In this document: one piece after another, positions 57,345 to 64,000 of the stretch
How positions within the stretch are numbered: position 1 is the first letter of the stretch
Layout: each line of letters starts with the position of its first letter
Assembly (NCBI GenBank): GCA_029891385.1
Contig: CM057228.1
Location: 62,812,523 to 62,876,522 of the forward strand
Length of the DNA stretch: 64,000 nt
DNA from: Erythroxylum novogranatense
Taxonomy: Eukaryota > Streptophyta > Magnoliopsida > Malpighiales > Erythroxylaceae
Direction: 5' to 3'
Notes under the pieces: model-generated
What the model saw: the letters and a program-made list of their open reading frames with translations, nothing else
Told to the model about the DNA's origin: nothing
The model's database searches: none
Position numbers and translations under genes: made by a program

Positions 57345-58545
57345 AAAGTTTTTTTGGAAAATGAAAATATATTACTATAGTTGAAACTATTACTTACATT
57401 ACAATGAAATCGACAATTAGGCTCATCTAAATATTACAAAAAATTAGTAAAGCTAGAAGTTAGGAAGAGTATCCAAAAGAGTTATGATAGAATCAACATA
57501 TCATCGGTGTTGCATCTTGGATGATAGATTAAGTTGAAGTTGTGTAGCCAAGAGGTGTTTAAGTACCAAGTTTACAATCCGGTTGACAAAAATGTATTTG
57601 TCCACCTTCATGTCTGTGAATCGTTGTCTATTTTGTTCCTTCCAAATTGGGTAGATAGTAAGTGTGAAGGAGGCTTTATAAAGGGCACCATTTTTTTTCC
57701 CAATCTTGGAGTGAAAAATGATCCATTACAAAGCATGTTCCTAAGTTTATTAACCATTATTTGTAGTGAGCATGTGAAGTATTTGGCTCTAGATTGAATT
57801 TAGTATATCTACATAGTAAGAATAGATACTCTCGGTCCTCCACTGCTTCATTACAAAGAACACATGTTGTATTCCTTACAGTTCCATACCATTGGCTTAA
57901 GATTTGTAGATGATTTTTAATCGCTATCCATGTGATGAAATAGGTCATAGGGCTAATGGTGTTTTTCCCAAGTAAGTCAGACCATGGAACGGTTGGGTGG
58001 CTATTGTGAAATAGTTGGAGGCAAGATCGGTTGGTGAAGATATGGCTTGTGTTGAGCATCCAGGAAATCGAGTCCTCACTATTCACTAACATCAACAAGG
58101 AGAGATGAGGTGACAGTATGGAAAAGCCCCTAAACCACCATGCCACTCTCCATTTGAGATCAGTGAGGAGACCTTACAGTGAGAAGTGAATTGGTTTCTT
58201 AGTTGTTGAAGGAGAGGATGTTGAATGAGTGGGCTAATTTCCATCCAATTGTCAAACCATAAAAAAGTTTGTTCACCATTGTCGATTCGATGCTTTATGA
58301 AGCGATATAGGAGCTCCCTCATCTTCATCAATTGTTTAAGAACAGGAGAGCTAGCTGAGGTAAAATCGGCTTGGCAAAAGTTCAAATTCTTGAAATCATA
58401 TTCATGTAATCATTTTATCCATAGAGCCTTCCTATCTATGTATTACCGCCATAGTCTCTTGCTCATTAGAACTCTCTGCATGGTAGCAATCGAGATAATG
58501 CCAAGTCCTCCTTGTTGCTTGGGTATGGTGACTTCACTCCAGTTT
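57345..58545 (-). mobile_element. LINE 3' fragment, reverse strand
   Basis: The reverse strand reads KQQGGLGIISIATMQRVLMS, then MRELLYRFIKHRIDNGEQTF with LWFDNW, and a zf-RVT domain (VPWSDLLGKN, CVLCNEAVEDREYLFLLC). These are the last parts of an L1-type ORF2. A T run at 57346-57353 may be the poly-A tail. Truncated upstream near 58545. It lies directly after the end of the forward LINE. Confidence 0.8.
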
Positions 58546-58559
58546 TTTTTCTTTTTTGT

Positions 58560-59750
58560 AGTAAATTCTATTTAAAATAATAGTGAATAAAATTATAAGA
58601 GGGTTAATCAAAAGGAGAAATCAATTAATAAGCACCCAAACAACTATCTTCTGTTGTTTCTACCTTGGACATGTTTCCTTTTATGCTTCCATCTTCAAGT
58701 CTATTTCTTCCTTTTTTGTTTCTCACTTGTTTCTATCTTAACAATCTTACTTTTAATCATCTTTTCTTTTAGTTGTTATTTTTTAGCTTGATAGCAATCT
58801 GAATATTGATAAGGGCTTCTTCTTCTCTATCTCTCTCTATACTTTCTCCTTTTATATAAATTATGTAATATACTATTTGAGTTCTCTTCTATATATGTTC
58901 CGTTGCATATTTTCACAAATGCTAGTGCTTACGTGCTTGAGTCTATAAGATAAACTACTTGGGTATCTTATATTAGGAAAGATCCTAACTTGTTATAGAG
59001 ATATAACTACAATGATGTTTAGCTTCTTGAATAGCAAGATTTGTTTTACGATTTTGACAATAAAGTCTCCAAGTGTCTGAGCCTCCTGTTTAACATTTGT
59101 GTGAACTTTGCCCTTTCATGTTTCTATTCTGTTTTGTATATTTGAAGACCAAATTATTGATACAAGTAAAAAAGAAAACAAAATGTGTTTGGAATTTGGA
59201 ACTTTGAGAACCAAAGGAAAGGGATAAGATGTTCCTAGTGTTTTTCTTTTGTTAGGACTCTGAACTACTAGAAACATCCAAGTTCCAAAGATATATATCC
59301 TGAAAATGTAGATAGGATCAGATTATATAAGTCTTGGTTTTAAACCTAGATTATGTTCAACTGCTACAAGAGACTAACAAAATGATAGTTGAACAAAGAT
59401 AAGAAAGAAACAAAAAATATGGCAATATATAAAACCAAAAACCATTTCCTATTTGTCTCACAAACCCAATTAGATTGTATAGTCATTTAAAAAATAGATA
59501 AAATACAAGCCACATCATTGGCCTAGGAACGGAGCAATGACTGGGTAGGGAAAACACCATGGCGTCATCTTCTCCAATGGCTTCTCCATCTTCGATGACA
59601 TCCCATACAACATTAATTAGGTAAGGAATGACGTTGTAGATTCGTTGGAATCCTCTACACAACTACCATTGCATGGGAAGGGGAGACTACCTAATACCCG
59701 ACGCATGTGATGTCTTCCTTTATGTTGTTGATACTGCTCTCATCGAGTGA
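58560..59750. other. AT-rich spacer, no feature seen
   Basis: No gene-like frame beyond very short ones and no clear repeat. A T-rich tract is at 58540-58556. Confidence 0.6.
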
Positions 59751-59752
59751 AA

Positions 59753-59920
59753 GTAATGTTTTGAAAACCAAACTGGATATTGAACCGGTCAAAGGAAAGA
59801 TTTAAGATTTAAAGGTTCAATTAGTATTGAACCACAATAAAATTAGTATATAATAAATAAATAAAAATTATAAAAGCAGCTAAAAATAGAATATTTTATT
59901 AAAATAAAAAATACGCCATA
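59753..59920 (+). mobile_element. End of a TTTTAAAAC-family element
   Basis: AATGTTTTGAAAACCAAACTGG and the next 150 bases match the reverse complement of 41700-41926 (shared GAACCGGTC/GAACTGGTT, TTCAAT, TATAATAAATAAATA). The other end is not found next to it; a similar inverted end is at 63505. Confidence 0.5.
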
Positions 59921-60239
59921 AACATTCCTATGTTTGACATTACTGGGGTAACTTGCACCCACCATCTCAGTCAAACATGCCCTACTATTTTAGTGATTTC
60001 AAACATCTATCAGCCTTAATAGGATTGAATCATCTTATATTTTCTTATGCATTTTAATATCTTTTCAATCCTATTGTTGTGTTTAAATACTAAATTTGTG
60101 TTCATCTTGTGTTTACATAAAGATTAAAGGAGTGAGCTCAAATATATGTTAAAAGGAAGAAGTTTGAAAAAGTTTGGAGAGCCATCCATGGAGGAGAAAC
60201 CATCAAAGGCATTCAGAGGAGAATTGGAGAAGGCCTAGG

Positions 60240-60400
60240 AAATAACCTAAGGCCACAATTGTGGCATAGAAGCTTGACCACGAGGCCACGATCGTGGGGA
60301 GTCAATCACGATCATGAAGGAAGCTTGAGCACTGAGCCACGATCATGGGGAGTCAGCCACGATGCATTAAAGGCCACGATCATGGCCTGTGCGCAGGCAG
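60240..60400. repeat. CCACGATCATGG palindrome cluster
   Basis: GCCACAATTGTGGC, CCACGATCGTGG, CCACGATCATGG and partial forms occur six or more times in about 150 bases. Each is a near-perfect palindrome. Arrangement recalls the ACCGTGTAA cluster in the Athila LTR. Confidence 0.75.
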
Positions 60401-61885
60401 GCGTGGATGAACTTTCAAAGTTAAATTTTTGAGGGGCTTTTTGGACTTTTAAAGTACAGAAAAATCCTAGGTTTTACCCTAAATGGAATATAATACAAAA
60501 AGAAAGAAAAGAGGGCCTAAAAAGAGGCCTCCAATGTGTTACTTTTGAAAAAAAAAACTCCAAGAAGAAAGAAGGGCTCTCAAAAGCTGCCATTTTTGGA
60601 AAGCTCCAAGAAAAGAGGAGGAACCAGAGAGAAGTTTTTGTTATTTTCCATAAGCTTAGCTAATCTCTTTCAGCTTAAATGCTTTATTTTCATATTTATT
60701 CAATTAGTTTAAAACTTTCTTAGTGTTAATCACGTTTTTACATGTTCTAGAATATTTACAATGAATGTTTGATAGATTTTGTAGTTGAACTTCATGAATT
60801 TTTGTAAGGAACCTTTATGTTATATCAATGGATGTTTATTCCTTCAATTTTCAAGCTTTAATCTTGGTTGTTTGGGTTTATTTATGTTTGTTTTTAGATT
60901 TGAATTTGTTGGGAATTTGAATGTTTAATGGTTTATGTTATGGGTTTTTACTAATTTGTGATGCTCTTGATTAATTTGTTTTTAATAGTTAGGATTTATG
61001 TATGTTCTTAGATTCATGATCAATTAATTTGGGTTTTTATGCAAGTTGTGTATGTTAGAATTTTCATTTTGAGGCAGTTAGTTTAGAGTTTGTAATTTGG
61101 GGTATGATTGGTCATTAGTTAGCATAAAGACTTTTGATTTCTATTAAGTTAGTGTTGAATTTCAATTTTTATCACTTCATTTATAATTTCCAACCTGGTT
61201 TTATTTAATTGAGTATGGTTTTTTTTATTTAATATCAATTGTGCTTAATATGAACATGTATGACAATACTACTTAGGGGTTTGGAGATATTATAAGGATG
61301 AAGAGGTGAAAATTATGAGAATGGAGTTGAATTTCTCTTAAATTGGTACTTGTGGGTCTAGGTTGGTTTGGGATTTAGTATAAATGTCATGAATTAGGAA
61401 TTATTTATAGATTTGATCACCCTTTAGGTAACTTTCTAATTTGAAGCCAGGGTTGAGCTTGTGATATGTAATAGTCTAAAGTGATTTTTGGAAGTAGAAA
61501 TTGGTTAATTGAATTTTTCAGGATACTTAATCAACTAATCTAGGATCCTATACCTTTAGGTTACACCTTCCTAGCTTATGAGTAGGTAGCCTAAGTTAGC
61601 TGTTTTGTAGTACCTAACACATCTCTGCTATTGAACTTAGAGAATCTATTCTAGGTTATAGTGGAGATTAGGGCATTTCTAGAGCTTATTAGTTTTGTTT
61701 ATTTTAAAGAAATTAAGGGTTCGAGAGCTTAATCGAGTCCATAGGCTAACACCATGATGAGAGTGCCCTTTCGTTCAGATTCAAGGATTAATGAACATCC
61801 CAAAATCCCAAAGATATCTCCAACCCACTTCTTTTCCATTATTATTAGACTTATTTTAACTTGTTTTGTGCTTGTCTTTCTGGTT

Positions 61886-62051
61886 ACGTTCATTGCATAT
61901 GTGTTGTCTAGTCTTCAGCATTTTAAGGTGTTTTGTTTTCTTTTGTTACAACATTTGAAATAGCATGCAAACGTTCATTGCATATGTGTTGTCTAGTCTT
62001 CAGCATTTTAAGGTGTTTTGTTTTCTTTTGTTACAACATTTGAAATAGCAT
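61886..62051. repeat. 85-bp tandem duplication
   Basis: The 81 bases from ACGTTCATTGCATATGTG to AAATAGCAT occur at 61886 and again at 61971 with no difference seen, joined by GCAA. A recent event. Confidence 0.93.
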
Positions 62052-62747
62052 TTGCATCCTAGCTCTCTGTAGTTCGACCCTAGCTCACCATTTACTACAT
62101 AGTTTGGTAGTTAGGAATTTATTATTTGGTAGTTAGTGACAGGTTAGCACTAGGAGTCACAGTCCAATGGAACAACTCTATTACCAATCATGGTAGGGAA
62201 AAAAATAACTAATCATAACCAAATCATATCCTAATGCTTGAGGAAGAGTTTTCTTTCATTTCTTGCACTAAAATCTTTCGTCATTCTTCAAATATCTAAT
62301 TGGATATTAAAAGACAAGTGATCCAAGGCTCATTTGTCGAGTCAAACACTAAAGAGTCAAGATTGTTGACAAAAATATGAATTCTTTTTGTGGAAAAGTT
62401 TTCTCTTAAAACAATAACCAAGGGCTATACCAAAATCAATACGTTACTATTATATTTGTTAATACAATACCCTCTATAAACATTAATTAGGAGGCTAATA
62501 GGTATTAAATAAAACTAAAAAACCCACAGACACCAACAAGTGTTAGAAACAACCCCAACCATATGTAATACATGCGTAGAATATCTACACCAAATTCACT
62601 CCACTAAGTTCCTTGTCCCTAATCTAACATCTCCACGCAATTATTACAAAAAACTAAGGGCTACTTATTTGATTATCGCAAGTGCCAAGCTATATGTAAC
62701 CCATTTCTCTAGAGCTGACATATCTTGCATTTTCACTTAACCGTAAG

Positions 62748-62800
62748 TGTACTCCCTCCGTTCTCCTAAACTGAGTCACATAAACATCTCAGATTGAACA
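62748..62800 (+). mobile_element. One end of a Stowaway-like MITE
   Basis: TACTCCCTCCGTTCTCCTAA has the Stowaway terminal motif CTCCCTCCGT after TA. The opposite end was not found, so this may be a truncated copy. Confidence 0.45.
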
Positions 62801-63264
62801 AGAATGTCTGGATTAACAACTCATCTTGTCATTTTAAGGTCACATGCAATATGCTCGAACTAGATCAGAATCACTGCACTCAACCATTTCATCCATCCTT
62901 GTTGGAAACCCTAATAAGAAGCAAGTGCAGATGAAACCTATACAACATAACCCCTATTTTCTAGGAACATCGTACCCATCTCAGCCGTAATTAAGGCCAT
63001 AGCAAGAGACAAAAGCATCAACCATGGATGTGTATGGCATATACAATAAGTCAAAAAATAAATTCAAAGAAAAATATACTTAATCAGATGCAGGCATCTA
63101 TAAAAAAACTCACAAAACCTATGTAAAACATGTTGACATAACTTTTGAAGAATAAGTAAAAATAAAATGGAAGAACATCACAAAAAAAGAGGAGAAGTAA
63201 GATATGCAAAGAGTGAGCTAAAACGAAAGAGTTGAAAAGGGAAGAAGAAGAAGATATAAGGATT

Positions 63265-63291
63265 CAGTCGCAGTCGCAGTCGCAGTCGCAG
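63265..63291. repeat. (CAGTCG)n microsatellite
   Basis: CAGTCG repeated four times in a row. Confidence 0.9.
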
Positions 63292-63369
63292 AGTAAAAAG
63301 TAAAGAGTAAGGGTTAATTTATGAAGTTTAGGTACATAGGTTGATTGATCCAACTGATTTATATAAGTT

Positions 63370-63505
63370 GACTAGTTCTCTAATAAAGCGGTCAGTTTTT
63401 ATATATACATATTTTTAAATAAAATCGAACCAAATAACTAGCCGGCTCACACTATTGTTAATCAAACCAATCAGTTTAGTTCGATTTTTAAAACCTTGGG
63501 TGAAA
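63370..63505. mobile_element. End of a TTTTAAAAC-family MITE
   Basis: GTTCGATTTTTAAAACCTTGG at the right matches the right end of the MITE at 40740-40911. The left end is unclear. The following 63506-64000 is AT-rich with a (CA)n run at 63723-63740 and no gene. Confidence 0.45.
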
Positions 63506-64000
63506 AGATTAAACGACATTGATGAAAAACATGAATTATTTAGGTTTATTCCATATTTAGACTATGGGTTAATGTTTGGAATCAATTTGGGCCCATTCTA
63601 ATGTGACAACAAAGACAAACTATGGGCAAAGTTCCTTTTTAGTGTCTTAAGTTGTAATACAATAAAAGATAAATCATTGGACATTCTTTTTTTTTAAATC
63701 AGGCTTGTAAAGACAAGTGGCTACACACACACACACACACATATTATATGGTAGATTGAATGATAAAATTTATTTAGAAATAAGTTTCTAAATTTACATA
63801 TTAAAATTATGAATGAATTAACAATATTGAGAAATAAGTTTCTAATTAATTTAAACTATTAAGTTCATTAGTTGAATAATAATTAGAAATGATTTTCTAA
63901 TTGAATTAAAATTTGCAATTCAATTTGATTCATTCAAACTATATATATAATTAGAAATAAATTTTAATTAAATTTAATAAATATTATTAGTTTAATAATA

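Larger units (their letters stand above)
59940..62170 (+). repeat. LTR-like non-coding region, possibly a Tat/Ogre-type solo LTR
   Basis: The stretch holds a palindrome block (60240-60400), a later part rich in TTTAGATTTG, and near 62070 TAGTTCGACCCTAGCTCACC followed by TTTGGTAGTTAGGAATTTA, words that recall ends of Tat/Ogre or Athila LTRs. Exact borders and target duplication were not found. No coding frame. Confidence 0.35.

Noticed and set aside
59540..59640. Short frame beginning MASSSPMASPSS as a gene start
   Set aside because: It stops after about 21 codons and no exon follows that I can recognise.

Overview
Plant nuclear DNA, probably from a eudicot and from transposon-rich heterochromatin. 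There is one host gene-like locus (a BAHD acyltransferase, broken). Almost everything else is nested retrotransposons: Ty3/gypsy elements of the Athila, CRM-like and Tekay/Del-like types, L1-type LINEs, and an unusual family with very long LTRs. No bacterial, organellar, tRNA, rRNA or CRISPR features were seen.

Layout. 1-5883: reverse-strand Athila-type element (end of pol, gag-protease-RT, tRNA-Asp primer site, 1.18 kb 5' LTR) inserted in a CRM-like integrase gene. 5884-6653 and 19905-20805: that CRM-like element (integrase, then C-terminus running into its 3' LTR). It is split by 6654-19904, a complete element of two giant LTRs (about 5.5 kb each) around only 666 bp of non-coding interior, with GTTAA target duplications. 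A 2.06 kb solo LTR (16937-18996, duplication ATGGA) sits inside its right LTR. 20806-22656: remains of a reverse-strand gypsy element (protease, gag, primer site, probable LTR) that the CRM-like element entered. 23116-23256: MITE-like palindrome. 23290-24964: BAHD acyltransferase gene with a frameshift and a mutated splice donor. 26300-37830: reverse-strand LINE split by two giant-LTR copies in opposite orientation, 27801-31953 (solo, CAAAC) and 32708-37343 (collapsed, CTTTT). 37831-41945: AT-rich spacer with a MITE and a duplicated LINE 5' end. 41950-57320: forward LINE split by a complete Tekay-like element (42670-51826, GCTCA) and by a 1.1 kb unknown insert (54182-55290, TTAA). 57345-58545: reverse LINE 3' fragment. 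58560-64000: AT-rich, LTR-like and MITE-like remnants.

How the parts relate. For four insertions the interrupted reading frame closes again when the insert and one target copy are removed, so boundaries and order of events are well supported. The giant-LTR elements have no genes. They share primer site, polypurine tract and several short LTR leader modules with the Tekay-like element, so they were probably mobilised by Tekay-type proteins. The most unusual material is inside the giant LTRs: opposed blocks of about 185 bp repeats upstream of a TATA box, a GC-rich hypervariable island, a minisatellite, and small hairpins kept in structure while loops change.

All calls come from reading sequence and translations by eye; lineage names rest on remembered family motifs and no database search was run.
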